Assembly: GCA_031763025.1 (NCBI GenBank)
Contig: JASSKH010000007.1
Location: 9,997,930 to 10,061,929 of the forward strand
Origin: Macrocystis pyrifera
Lineage: Eukaryota > Sar > Phaeophyceae > Laminariales > Laminariaceae
Reading direction: 5' to 3'
Length of the DNA stretch: 64,000 nt
Shown here: piece by piece, positions 1 through 11,900 of the stretch
Layout: every line of letters begins with the position of its first letter
Numbering within the stretch: position 1 is the stretch's first letter
The notes under the pieces: model-generated
Told to the model about the DNA's origin: nothing
What the model saw: the letters and a program-made list of their open reading frames with translations, nothing else
Database searches by the model: none
Made by a program: the position numbers and the translations under genes

Positions 1-1387
1 TACGTAGGCAGTGTGTTGTGTTGCCGTTTCTCAGTCGATCTTTGCATTGATTTCAAGATTTAGATTTCGGAACCGTACGAGTACGTACGTATTCGCAATG
101 AATGGCGATGTACCCATATTAATAGTAAGTGATTCAACGGACGGGAGTTCCAATGGAACACACGGCATTTGTTTACTCGTCAACCCCGCAACAGGACAAC
201 ACAGCAGAGCAACTGCGCACAGCACGGCACCAGGCAGTGAAGTGCAGCAGGAGCACCTTCTGCACAATGCTGGCGCACGTGTGCTCACGAAGATCTGCAG
301 CACTGGCCTCCCATGCAAGAGCAATAAGGTGTATATGTCTGCCTCGCTACGTAGCCTCTCTACCAAACGGGGGGTGCCTGGTGCTACTCATGAACAGTCG
401 ATTGATTTGCAGAATATGGCTCACTCCCCACCTCCCTCCTGCCCTGCTACGTGTGCCGTTCGGCACTCCGTGCTCCTCTGGTCGTGCTATGCAGCATACA
501 CCGCCCACGCTTTGATAGATGCTCATGAAAGGCAAGCACTCGAGCACCCGAGCGCGAGTACTCGTTCGAAACACTCTAACCAGCGCCTTTCCTTGTGCGG
601 GATACCTGTCGCGCTTTTTTCGAACCTTTCTTTGCACCTTTTCCCCAAAACGACACAGACCCAAGTGCACCCACGCAGCAGCAGCACCAGCCGCAGCGCC
701 AGCACCTACAGCAACGGCAATAGCAAACTGGCAGGAGCGTCGATGTCGTCGACGTTTAGCGACCGATATGCGACAAACCCTGTTCTCGCCCGCGGTGCCT
801 GCTGCTTCTACTGCTGTGAGCAGCGATGGGCATAAGAAGGTGCAGATGCGCCGCAACTACTACAGCGGTCCGCCAATCAGCAGGAACGCTGGCCAAATCC
901 TCGTCGGGGCTACGAGGGCTGGGCTAGCTGGGGGGGCAGGGGCTGGGGAGTTTCGCTTGGACCTCCGAAGTCGGTGCGTGCGCGTGGTGTGGCTATTAGT
1001 GAGCAGTGAGGTCGTGTATGTGGGCCTTCTCGGTTTGACCACGTAGTTTCTTCTGTCGCTGCACGTGCGCCAGTACTGCTGCACCGTTCCTGCTACTGCT
1101 GCTGCTATTAATACATGTGTACCCACACTCGTAGGCCGTACCCGTACGGTTGACTGTGACATGTAGACAGCTGGTTGTCGTTAACATCGTACCATGTATA
1201 AAATATGTACGTACTGACATACCGGTAGCTTGTTGCACATCTACATGTTTATGGTATAGCTCACCGGGTATACTGTATATAGGTCGATCCTCTGTATCTA
1301 TAGCGTCTGGCGCGTATGATAGCGCTGCTACGCACGCACTGCACTTTATTCATTACCTGATATAAGGGAGCAGTGATATTGGCTAAA

Positions 1388-1468
1388 CCACTTTGTCCCG
1401 AACTATAGGGACCTTTTGGATTGAATAATAAAATAGACAATTTCCTTTTATTGAGGGACAGACAGTGG
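1388..1468. mobile_element. Palindromic MITE, family B
   Basis: CCACTTTGTCCC at the left matches GGGACAGACAGTGG at the right in inverted orientation. The centre is AT-rich and TA follows the right end. It resembles the 29187-29276 element. Confidence 0.6.
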
Positions 1469-1745
1469 TATGACACACCAGACGATTTTTGCTACCGTCA
1501 TACCTAGCCATAGAATAAATACGTACACAGCGTGCAGCCCTGTAGATGGTTATTCTACTGTAGTGGTTTTACGACTACGTACCGTATTCGTACCTGATAC
1601 GATGAGATGCGAAGGCAGGTTTAGCTCCCAGGGTCTATTATCGAATACCTGTCAGGCATATAAAAATATAAGTACGATATTGTTGGCCCTGTGCTCTCAG
1701 CGCCCCTCGGCGTTTCTTAGACGTACTTTTTTGCGCTGTTCGTGC

Positions 1746-1853
1746 TATTACGGGGGACCATAGTTAGTAGGACCAAATATTGTTAGTAAAAGTAGGCAAA
1801 TATATAGTTTTTTGTGTGTACCGTAGGTCCTATTAACTATGCCCCCCCGTAGT
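1746..1853. mobile_element. Palindromic MITE, family A
   Basis: Starts TATTACGGGGGACCATAGT and ends ACTATGCCCCCCCGTAGTA. The arms are near-perfect inverted complements around an AT-rich centre with AATATTGTTAGTAAAA. The element is flanked by TA. Confidence 0.85.
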
Positions 1854-3589
1854 AGCCCCAGATGAGCTTCACCTTACGGGACGAAACTACCTCATCGTAT
1901 TCCCCGACCCCGACTGTGCTGGGGCCGGCCTCTACCACGCTCGTGGAGTACCCAGACGGGGCGCGAGAAACATTTCAAGTACGTCGACTGTGAGTGGGAC
2001 CAGTTGAGTGGCCGATACTGAGTTCGACGAGTTGAGTGATCGATACTCAATTTTGCAAGCAACCCGTACGTGATGTATTACAGTCTCGTGGCCAAAGATT
2101 TTAAGTGACGGCCTACCTTTGCCCCTCAGGCCTACCTTTGCCCCGCCAAACCCTGTTCTAAAATATTATAATTTTAGCATTGGGATGTCCTTGACAGGTG
2201 TCCGTCGAGGGGCAAATGTGCCATCGACCAACATCTGTGCTGGCTCGCGACGGTTAAAATATCCTGTTTTCGATGCCAAAACCCTGACGGGACTTCTTGT
2301 CCTTTTGGCCGAAACGTGAGCGGCGGCTTTTGACAGCTCATGGCGGCAAAGAGTGTGGGGAATATGGGCTAGGGTGGCCGGTCTCGTGTCCGGCCGTTGC
2401 GGGTGCGTGGAGGGTTGGGCTTCTCTGAATCTGGAGTCGAATTAACGATTCAGGCTATTTTACGTGTGAACGCACGGGTTTCCCCAAAAATGTTGAGATT
2501 CGTAGGCAAGCATACGGTCGCGAAACGAGCGTCGCGAGCCTCTTCGGCTGCTGTACATACCGGGCGACTAGGCTCCGCGAGGCAAAGAAGACGGGGTCTT
2601 TGGTTTCGATCGAGTCAGATGAGTGTACGCGGGAGGAGCGGTACCGCGGTGGAGGTACAAATGGTGTCTACGGCTGTGTTCTTGGTGCACACAGGCAGCA
2701 GGCAGTATCACATGAAGCGTGGAGTTTCGAGTTTCGGTTGTGCTGGGAAGGCGTTTTTCTTTTTTATCATGCAACCGCCGAGCAAAATTTGAAGCCATGA
2801 ACGTGTGCGGGTTACGATGAGGTACGACGACGACATCGTGTTTCTTTTACACTCTCACGCAGCTCGCCTCACGCTGCTCTACTGCTGCTCTGCTGCTGCT
2901 ATGTGCAGCTACTGTGTTGTTCTGCTATTTGCTGCTACTGGTACTCACGGAGCTGGCCTGAGTATATTATTATGCCTTTCCTCCTCCTGCGCCACCGGGC
3001 TCCCTTGCCCCGCCCCGACTGTTGTGCCAGGGGAAGCCTCGGGCGTGCATGATGGGCTACAGCTGCTGCTGCTGCCCTGTTCTGCCGCTGCTTTGGTGCT
3101 GCTGCTGTGCTGTCCTGCTGCTGCTGCTATATCTGCGATATGTTTTCTGCAGCTGGCCCCCGTGACCATGGTCAATTTGCAAGTCAACCCCTCTCGGTGA
3201 TGTGTCTCCCCATCTGAAAGCTGAAAGACGGACGCATCTGCTTCGGAAGCTGTACGACTGCCGTGTTGCAATTGACGTTTATTTACTGTATCGACGGAGG
3301 TCTCGTGCCAGCGTAGTTTTCGTATGATACGTACCTGTACGCCACCATGCTGCTGCACCAACGTAGTCGCCGGCGCTTGGTACTACCGATTAATCTCGAT
3401 CGACTGCTGCCCAACTTTATTGTTTAGTTTTTATCTGCATCTACGGAGTACCAGGTATACAGTAGTATACAGTACGGATGCCGAAAGTCTCGTACGTACG
3501 AGCTGGGCCAGCCTAAAAATAGATAAACCGTCCGAAGATCGTATCTCGTAGACCACTGCGAGTTAGGACCTGAATTTTGCAGGGCTTTC

Positions 3590-4640
3590 CTCAGGACTTT
3601 TCCCGTTGTGATAATACCGCGGGATTCCGCGGGATACGGGATTATCCCGTGATCCCGTGGGAAGTTGAACACTCCGTTCTCGTCCAAACTGATTCCGTGG
3701 AAGTGTTCGCGATCCCGATCCCGCCCCGTGTTTTGTTTTCAAGTCCCGATCCCGTGCAATCTAGTCCCGTGAAATTTGAGGAAATCCCGGGAAAAACCGT
3801 GTCGTCCCAGGCAAACCCGTGAAATTTGAGATTTCCAAAAATCTCGTCCAACTCAGTCTCGTGGTGTCGTGATCCCGCGGGATTTATCACGTGAGTTCTG
3901 ATACAACTGGATTTCCCAGAGATTTCACGTGTATAGCTCAAGCGGTTAGAAGTGATCAACTCAAGGGCAGGAAGTCATGGTTTCGAACCTTGCCTGTAAC
4001 ATTTGTTTTTCAAAAGTACTAGATTTTCCAGATATTTTCTGTACTAATTTGCTATGACCAAAAATACTTCCGTTTCACGTATTGAAAAACTGCTTTTGGT
4101 TTCAAGTTCTTTTTTTTAATGAAGGATAATTCAGTGCGACCAAAAACAACACGAATGCACCCCCCGGTGTGACACGCCGTTTATACAAAATAAAACACGG
4201 GCGCTACTCTTTTCTGGCTTCCACACACAAGCTATGACCCCGAACTTGACCAGAGAGGGGCAGGGCGTCATGAGCGGTGATTTTCGCGTTTGTTAGAGTG
4301 CTTGCTGTGTACCGTACAAATACCGTGTGCAATCGTTTTTGCATCCCGTCCGGTGCAATCCCGTGATATGTCAATCCCATCCCGTGGAGTACCGTGCTTT
4401 TGCCGTCCGGTAAAATCCCTCGATATCTATATCCCGTCCCGTTGAGTACCGTGCTTTTTTGCTCCGGTGAAATACCGTCCCGTAAAAATCCCGTGGTATC
4501 TCACTCCCGTCCCGTGCAATCCCGTGAAATCTCAATCCCGTCCAAATTTCCGGTTCAATCCCGTGATGGTTCAATCCCGTCCTGGACCGTCCCGTGCTTG
4601 AAGTACACCCCTTCTTATCTCGTCCCGGGGGTCTCGATCA
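3590..4640. repeat. Degenerate ATCCCGTG repeat region
   Basis: Two clusters (about 3600-3900 and 4340-4640) of short repeats of the type ATCCCGTGATCCCGTGG and CCCGTGAAATTTGAG. The style resembles the subterminal GACCCG repeats of the hAT-like element at 60575, but no matching terminal inverted repeat was found. Confidence 0.5.
3928..4003 (+). ncRNA. tRNA-like segment (pol III A and B boxes), probably SINE-derived
   Basis: TATAGCTCAAGCGGTTAGA resembles an A box and GGTTTCGAACCT a B box with one extra base. The two ends do not pair as an acceptor stem, so this is not a working tRNA. Confidence 0.35.
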
Positions 4641-6609
4641 CGCGGGATCCCATCCCGAGACGAAAATTCGTGTCGGGGCTGGTCTGGGTAATCGGGCCAC
4701 CCATTTGTGGCACAGGACACATTTCCGGAGTTGTGGTCTGGGTTTAGGTGGTTTTTGGCGTATTCCGTGTTATTTTCCTTCTCGTCTTGCCTATCCCCCC
4801 CCCCCCCGCTCGGAAGCTGGGGGCGATCTGGATAAAACTGACAACGCATACTGGCGCACAGGACCGCCTCGATTTTTTGTCAACTTTTCGCTTTTCCGTA
4901 GACGCTTTCTCGCTCCACCCCCTTGCGGGTGGTATGGCGATGGCTTTCGTTGACGAATTATTCCTGTGTCCCTCACGGCTAGGCCTTCCTCTCTTTCTTT
5001 TTGGTGTACCTTGCCGGGTTCGTAACCTTGCCGTTCAGAGCTTTGGAAGTGCGTTTTGAGGAGTCGCATCTTCGACTCATGTTCGAGCACGTGGAATCGG
5101 GGTTTCCATGAATTTCCCATGATTCTGCGTATACGGCTTATCAGAGTGGGCTAGTGTTATGGTACTGCTTTGAATAAGGGTGAAAGGCCGGTAATCACCT
5201 GGATTCGGGTGTTGGGATCGTATTTGTAGTACTTGGGAGGCGTATCTTAGATGGAAACCAGGGTGTTTCCCTGCAAGGCATGAGCCTTGCTCCCAGTCTC
5301 TACCGTGCACGAAAGAGAGGAATAAAGCTGCTCTTTTTCTATCTCTAAGCACACATCACACTTGAGTCCCAACGAGTACCTGCTCAATAGGCATGACCCG
5401 CCAAGGGATACAAAATGTCCCGACCTCAGATCTTAACAAGGTGCCCAAAAAGAACCTGTATATCAGGTCATAAATATGACAGGTCTATAATTCGACTCAA
5501 TCTCGACGAGATATGGGCCAAAACTCGAAATCACCAACTGTTTCAACACAAAATTCGTACAAGAATCGTCGTTCCCGATCAAAGCGAAATCTGGTGGAGA
5601 TTTAGCTGAAGACCCTGCGAGAAGACCGATATTACTTTCATTGCCCAATTCGCCACCCATCAAGATATATTGCCGAAACACGACTTTCATACATCAAACA
5701 AGTACTGACGATAGATCTTGGTTTTTCTGCGATGCCCCGCTCAATTTTGTGAGTTTCGATCTGAGCATTTAAGACCTCGTTTTTGCACATGCAGACGAAG
5801 GAAAAGCGGGCCCCGTTTTTTTCAGACAAGTTACGGCCGGTTTTGTATTTTTTTCCGGACGTTTGTATCGGTCTTATCTCTCGAACAAACAAAACAAGGG
5901 CTGGCTCTCCATTGGTGGGTTGGTGCATCATCAACACCGGGTAAAAAAATCGCATTCAAATACGTATATACTGCTGTAGTATTGAGCGGGGCGTAGTCGA
6001 TCTACCGCTTCGGTAGCAACCTTTCGGCTGTCCCAGCTCGTGGTACTTTTTTCACAAAAAACTAAAAAAAAAAGTTTGTAGTGCTGCTTGCTGCTGTACG
6101 AGCAAGTAACTCTTGCGTTTTTGACGAGTGAGTGAGGCGCCGTTGTCGCCAATGGGATAGTCAGCCAGCTGCCCGCAAGAGACCGTGCGAGCAAATCTCG
6201 GTTTTAAAGTTTACAATACGTATTACGCAGCTTGCAAAGTTGAGTATCAACTATTTAATCAGTCGAACTCACAGCTGACGCATTTCAAAATTTATAAAAA
6301 AAATAATTTTGGCGTGGCTTCTTTATTAGGCTTAATATACTATTTTTAGTGTGGGGAGTGCCTTGACGGCTGTCCGTCAACAGAGGCTTATTATGAATAA
6401 TGTCGTCAACTTACTATCATACCAATCATACATGTTTTCCTGCGAGAGCTCAGTGAGAGCAGTTGGAGTCCGAAGCGGTGGAAGGAAAACACGTGCCTGG
6501 TACAGCAGTATTATACTTGTGCAACAAACCCGTTTGAACCTATTGTATGCGGCACGTGTGCGTGCGCTGACCCCCAGCAGTATTCGTACCGTGTATGGCA
6601 ATGTATAAA

Positions 6610-7070
6610 TGCACCCTACACCAAAAATGCGGCGTGGCGGGTCGCGGTCACTGCGGTCACACCGTCACGTCACCTTTTTTTTGCCGTCACATGACCGCAT
6701 CCCCTATCCCCTACCTAACGAAGCCTCCAATTATATCTCTGGGAACGCCACAGATTCATGTTGCCGATACAACACCCTTTCGTTCCGCCATTTGCGGCCG
6801 CAAGCGTGTCACGTCGCGCGCTCAATTTTACGTTTTTTATTGTTCTCCGTAGCGATTTTTTCTCCCTCCAAAAGGCTAAAAAGAAAGCGAAAAAGGTCAG
6901 TTCTTAATTTTGATATTAGTTTTTTTTTTTTTTCAGAAAGGAGACGTAAATTTCGTGTCCCCGGATTTAGCCGTCACTTGCCGTCACTTCAGCGGGTTTG
7001 CCATTTGCGATGCGCGTCACTGACAAAGTGCGGTCACCCCGCATCTTTGCCCCTACACTGCTGTATACCA
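6610..7070. mobile_element. Possible non-autonomous element with GCGGTCAC ends
   Basis: Left CTACACCAAAAATGCGG and inverted right CCGCATCTTTGCCCCTAC are imperfect complements. Both ends carry GCGGTCAC or GTGACCGC motifs. No coding content. The boundaries are approximate. Confidence 0.35.
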
Positions 7071-7095
7071 CACCTCCTACGGTACACCACCCGGG

Positions 7096-7204
7096 TATTA
7101 CGGGGGTCCATAGTTAATAGGACCTATGGCATACATAAAGACCTATATAGTTGCCTATTTTTACTAACTATATTTGGTCCTATTTACTATGGTCCCCCGT
7201 ACTA
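7096..7204. mobile_element. Palindromic MITE, family A
   Basis: TATTACGGGGGTCCATAGTT at the left and CTATGGTCCCCCGTACTA at the right. The interior is AGGACCTATGGCATAC...TTGGTCCTATTTA, as in the other copies. Confidence 0.88.
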
Positions 7205-8228
7205 GTAATTTTCTAGAATCCTAAATGGCCACCCGACTCGTCGCCCGGGATACGTTGTATACCTCACCCACCAAGGTCATTCCTCATAATCAGTATGGCA
7301 CCCCCAAGTTGTCACCCGCCGGGTGGAACCATGACGTGATCAACTAAACGAGTGCGGCACAAGCAGCAGTGGCACGCGAAGTGTGCGAGAGTACCGCAGC
7401 CTACGATATGGAGACGAGCAGCATGGAGGTGGGGAAGGAGCCCTTGCGCAAGCGCGGCCCATCCCAGCGGGAAAAAAAAAAAAGTCTTCGTCTCCAGCGA
7501 CTGCTGCGACTCAGGGCTCGATTCCGTCTTCTTTTTTTTGGCGCTGTTGCGTACGAATCAGTGGTGCCGGTGCTGACGCTCTCGCAGCAGAGCCCGTCGA
7601 TAAGCCAACCAACCCCCTTGTTATCTCACACCTGCGGTATACCACCCGCTGGCGATATGTTTTCTAAAGTCCCACGCGATCACCCGCTTTGTCACACGGG
7701 GCACTTTGTGTGTTGCACTCCCTACGGTATATCACCACGGTAATGAACTCGTAAACAACCCCAAAATTTGTTATCGAGAGTGTGGTTGTACATTGTCAAA
7801 TACGGTATGACATCACAACCGCCGCCCCCCCCCCCCCCCGCCCCCCCCCCCCACCCCGCTAAGGCCGCAGCATTAAAGCACGTTCAGTAACGCTTGACAG
7901 CAGTGTGTCTCAAGATGCGTTTCCCGCCGGCGGTCGCGTTTTGGGAGTGGCTCGATGCTCGTGGCTCGTGAGCATGCCTGCTACTCTAGAGAGAGCCCGA
8001 CACCCTTGAAATAGTTTTTTTGGGGGGGGGATACAAAACCACCACGAGACGTGGTTTATTTAAACATTTGAAGCTTGAGTGCGACTTTCCCCGATGCTTC
8101 TAAAAACGGATGATAAACGATCCCGCACGCACCGAACTCTGTTCCCCCTCGTCCCCTCTCCCCTCTCTCCCACGCCCCCCCCCCCCCCCGGCTCCCAATA
8201 TACGAAAACAACGTAATGAACGCCCAAA

Positions 8229-8327
8229 TGTTGGGAGGTGTCTCTTATTAGGAGTAGAAACCGATGCTACGCCTCCGAAGGGATGTGTGGTCAATGGTCA
8301 AATGACTGAAGGCAAGCAACAAAAAAA
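8229..8327 (+). mobile_element. Repeat family SC
   Basis: GTTGGGAGGTGTCTCTTATT, AGGAGTAGAAACCGATGCT, GGTCAATGGTCAAATGACTG, AAGGCAAGCAACAAAAAA. Other copies end in ATGAGTAC plus C; this one is cut by a MITE at 8329. Confidence 0.65.
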
Positions 8328-8328
8328 C

Positions 8329-8437
8329 TATTACGGCGGTCCATAGTTAATAGGACCTATGGTATACATAAAAACCTATATATTTACCTATTTTTACTAA
8401 CAAAATTTGGTCCCGTTAACTATGGACCCCCGTAATA
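8329..8437. mobile_element. Palindromic MITE, family A, next to ATM1 exon 1
   Basis: TA TTACGGCGGTCCATAG at the left and CTATGGACCCCCGTAA TA at the right. It is inserted at the end of a family-C repeat (about 8229-8327) and lies about 120 bases before the first recognised ATM1 exon. Confidence 0.9.
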
Positions 8438-8567
8438 GTACACCCACCCCCGTCCCCCTTCCCCCAACTCCCGAACCCTTGTCAACCGGAGTAGCCGACA
8501 TCTGACGAGGAACGCTGGCGGCAGCGGCACCGAGACCCAAGGATCTGATCCCACAGCGGCGGGGGCG

Positions 8568-8705
8568 GTGGCGAACGGAGCGACGGCAACGCCACCACCA
8601 CCGATAGCAACAGCAGCGGCATGGAAAGGGGAAGGGGAAGGGGAAGGGGACGGAGGTCGCGGTGGGGTTCGCTGCTCTCCCGACAAGCCGCCGCCGCCGC
8701 TGCCA

Positions 8706-8739
<34 letters not shown>

Positions 8740-8942
8740 GGGAACAGAAGAAACAGTCGTTGTCGTCGTCGTCGTCGTCGTCCAAACCGCTGGGGGGTCG
8801 GGGCGCGTGCCGAGCGGAGGCTCCGTCGATCGCCCCGCAGAAGGCGAAGGCGGCGTCGGAGGGAGAGCCGTCGGAGCGCGACAACGCCAAGCGAATCCTG
8901 CGGACCCTCGCGACGCACCTGTGGCCAAGCAAGGAGCTACAG
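8568..8942 (+). CDS. ATM1: ATM1 first recognised exon, low-complexity N-terminus (5' boundary uncertain)
   Basis: The frame leading into LWPSKELQ and then, after splicing, [11 protein letters not shown], stays open upstream of 8568 but contains no ATG; position 8568 is a GTG. The likely 3' splice site is the CCACAG ending at 8556, giving a slightly longer exon. The exon encodes a Gln run from CAG repeats (about 8701-8745), a Ser run from TCG repeats (about 8760-8782) and then an ATM1-like linker [18 protein letters not shown]. The ATG at 8621 is in another frame. Both trinucleotide runs are likely length-polymorphic. Confidence 0.75.
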
Positions 8943-11900
8943 GTGTGTGATGGTGGCGGTGGCGGAAGTTGGAGCGGGCTTTCATTTCAAAGAGGGCAAA
9001 GGGTGTTTTTTTTTGTTTTCAGGGGCTATTCTTTTCACTCCAGAGTTGTTGGGAGCCTATGAGTACTGTCTTGTGGCAACGGGCTAGGTTCTGGGGGGAT
9101 GAGTTAGTGTGGTTCTCGATTTTTGTGGCAGCAACCGGGATTGAAGCTCGGGTCCCACGACGAGATTTTTACTAGATGCCGTGTTACGCTTCCTGTATAC
9201 CTGGTATTATTTAGGGGAAAAAAAACTAACTAAGCTGTGAGATCGAGTTATCCCTCAAAGCTCTCATCATCTTTACTTTGATACCTCGTACCAGGTATCA
9301 CCCCCCCCCCCCCCCCCCCCCCCCCCCCGCCTCCACTCGGGAGAAATCGTGCCGAGAAGCATCCTCTGACGTTGCTGTGATGGTGTACGGAGATTCCGAC
9401 AGCGACAATCTATAAGTTTGTAGCCGGGGAGAGCTTTCATGCACAGCATAGCTGTGTCCACAAAAAAAAAATAGACTGCACATACAGCACGAAGAAGAAA
9501 ATATTGTAAAAACATGCGTAGAGGTGTTGACGAAAAAGAGGAGGCAGGCCACACGCGGATGCTACGTACGGAGAGGAAAACCAGGGCTTAACTTTAGACC
9601 GGAAACGAAAAACCAAAGCGAGGGGGAGAATAACGTAGTGTTTCCATGGGGGGCCCTGCGATGCAAAGAGTTGTATGCGTACGTATGAGTGTTGTACGAA
9701 TGGAAAAAATGACCGGTGAGTTTTGTGTGTTCAGAGGCATGAAAAGATAAGTAAGTTTTGTTAACAAACCGACGGAAACAACGTTTTTTTTTTTTGCTCA
9801 TGAGCTCTACCGACGTTTAACACGATCGGGCGTAAGGAGGAGAGGAGACAGGTGCTCACTCTTCATTGCCTTTTACTTTGACGTGCATAGCTGCGCCGGG
9901 TACAGCAGAGGCACGCGAGTAGACGCCCACGACAACTGCCCGCTTCCGATTGGTTAAGTCTAGACTAAGGTCTCTACTGTTGTGGTTCTGAATTGACCAA
10001 TCAGATTGGTTGATGATTCTTATCCAATCAGCATACGACGTCGTACGTATGACGTGTGACCCGCTTGTGACACACCACTCTGTCCGGACATGCAAGGACC
10101 GTCTGGGCATTCATACGATGAAAGCCCAGAGTCTTGTCCTTCCTAATTTCCGGGCAGAGCTTTTCAAGAAGTACCGGAGAACACCTTCCCAAGATAGTCG
10201 TGGGCTGTGCAGACGAGCAGACATCGAGCAGAGAGCTTTCTGTATTCAGGACTAAATATGAGTAAAAATACTGGAACATTGGTTTTTGTGTATACGATGG
10301 GTCCTGATTGCTATGCTCCCGCGTTATGGAGCGAATGTATGCTACCAGGCTGTTTACTATGCGGTTCGATTTCGAGCTCAAGGTTTGTATTTTTTCGATC
10401 CCAAAAATGGAACCATCTGCTTATGCGGTCCGAATATTCAAAATCCGACCGGAAGTTTTGCGATTTTGATAATCCGATGGCCCAAGCCAGCCGCCAGTCA
10501 GATTTTATCCCAAACTTCGACGACTCGGGCCATCAGATTTCCAGATGGGAAAACGGCATGGTCTCTGAACTCATAATGTTGTCCACGACAGCAAAAGCAG
10601 CAGCAGAACGATCGATGAGTTCGATGGTACCACGGCTGTATAGCGACGTTGCTTCGGGCCCGATGCGCAGTCCGCGGGCGGCGCGTCTCTTCGTGGCCAG
10701 ACTACAGTCGGCTGGCGCGGGCTCGGGCCCAGAGACCAAGAGAAGTGCGCTCGGCGCGCAATTCTCCGTGGATACGTACTCGTAGACTACAGCAGCAGCA
10801 GCAGCAGCGGCAGCAGCAGCAGTCGCAATGCATCTAAACTCAAACACCAAACCAGACTGGCTCTCGCGCACTCGGCACGGCTCTCCGCCACCAGACCAGA
10901 AGCAGTCAGCGTGGACGCGGGACGCTTGGGTCCTACGCGCAGTGCAGCGCACTATTACGGAGGACCATAATAAATAGGACCTACGGTACACACAAAATCC
11001 CATATATTTTCCTATTTTTACCAACAATATTTGGTCCTATTTACTATGGCCCCCCGTAATAGGCGCTTCTCTTGGCGGCGTCAGACCGTAACAACGACAG
11101 CAGTTGGTCTCGGCGTTTGCTCGAATCTCTGCAGGCACGATCAATCCGGGTTTTTTCGCATCAAGGAAGACTGTTTCGATTTCTTGAACTGCACAGCTGA
11201 AAACGCGATCGGGTCAAAATCTGAAGCTCGAAATCTGAACCGCATAAGAAACAGCCCTACGGGGCTTAGTAATCAAAGCTCACGGTGGGCCCAAAAACCG
11301 GGTATCCCCCTATCCTTTCAAACCACACTTGGTTCTAAATACTGCTTACGTCTCCCCGTAATAAACTGAATTTGGTGTAGAGGGCGCTTAGTCTGGGGGG
11401 TCAGGTCAAGCTGCTGCTGTCTTCTCCGATAATGGGTGATTTGTTTCGAAAGAAGAGTGTTTTACTCTTGCCTCGCTGCCCGCCCGCCGCGCTCTGTGCC
11501 CTCTGCTCTCTCGCTGTGTCTGACTGGCTGGGTCGCCAACGAACAGGCAGATCACCTGAGCATAAAAACCAGGGTAGTGGGGTCGCTCGCTCTGCTTCTT
11601 GGGGCCAAGGCCGTCACCATTCAGGTAAATGATAATGGTGCTGATGTTCTGACATTAGCTAATTTTCCCTGAATATCTAGCCCGTGCTGACAGACCAAGC
11701 TAAACAGAAAAATACGTATCGATGGAAGATTCAGGTCTGAAGCAAAGGTGCCACGGGCCCTGGTATATATACACGTACGGTCTGCGGGCGAAGGGAAAAT
11801 TGACAATGAGAATGAGAATGACGGTGGAAACTGGAAATGGAAATGATAATTAAAAACGATGTATCAAAATGACGGCGAAAATGAAGATGGAAATGAAAAT

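Larger units (their letters stand above)
1..6600. other. Intergenic stretch, no supported gene
   Basis: Apart from the MITEs, the tRNA-like segment and the ATCCCGTG region, I find no conserved domain. A frame of 274 codons (11-835) overlaps open frames on both strands and has no recognisable motif. CTG/CAG-rich stretches occur near 2870-3130. Confidence 0.5.

Noticed and set aside
11..835. Open frame of 274 codons at the left edge
   Set aside because: Overlapped by long open frames on both strands, with no recognisable motif and no supported splice partners; probably chance in low-stop sequence.
8397..8985. Long minus-strand frames opposite ATM1 exon 1
   Set aside because: Shadows of the CAG/TCG-rich coding strand giving Leu, Cys or Arg runs.
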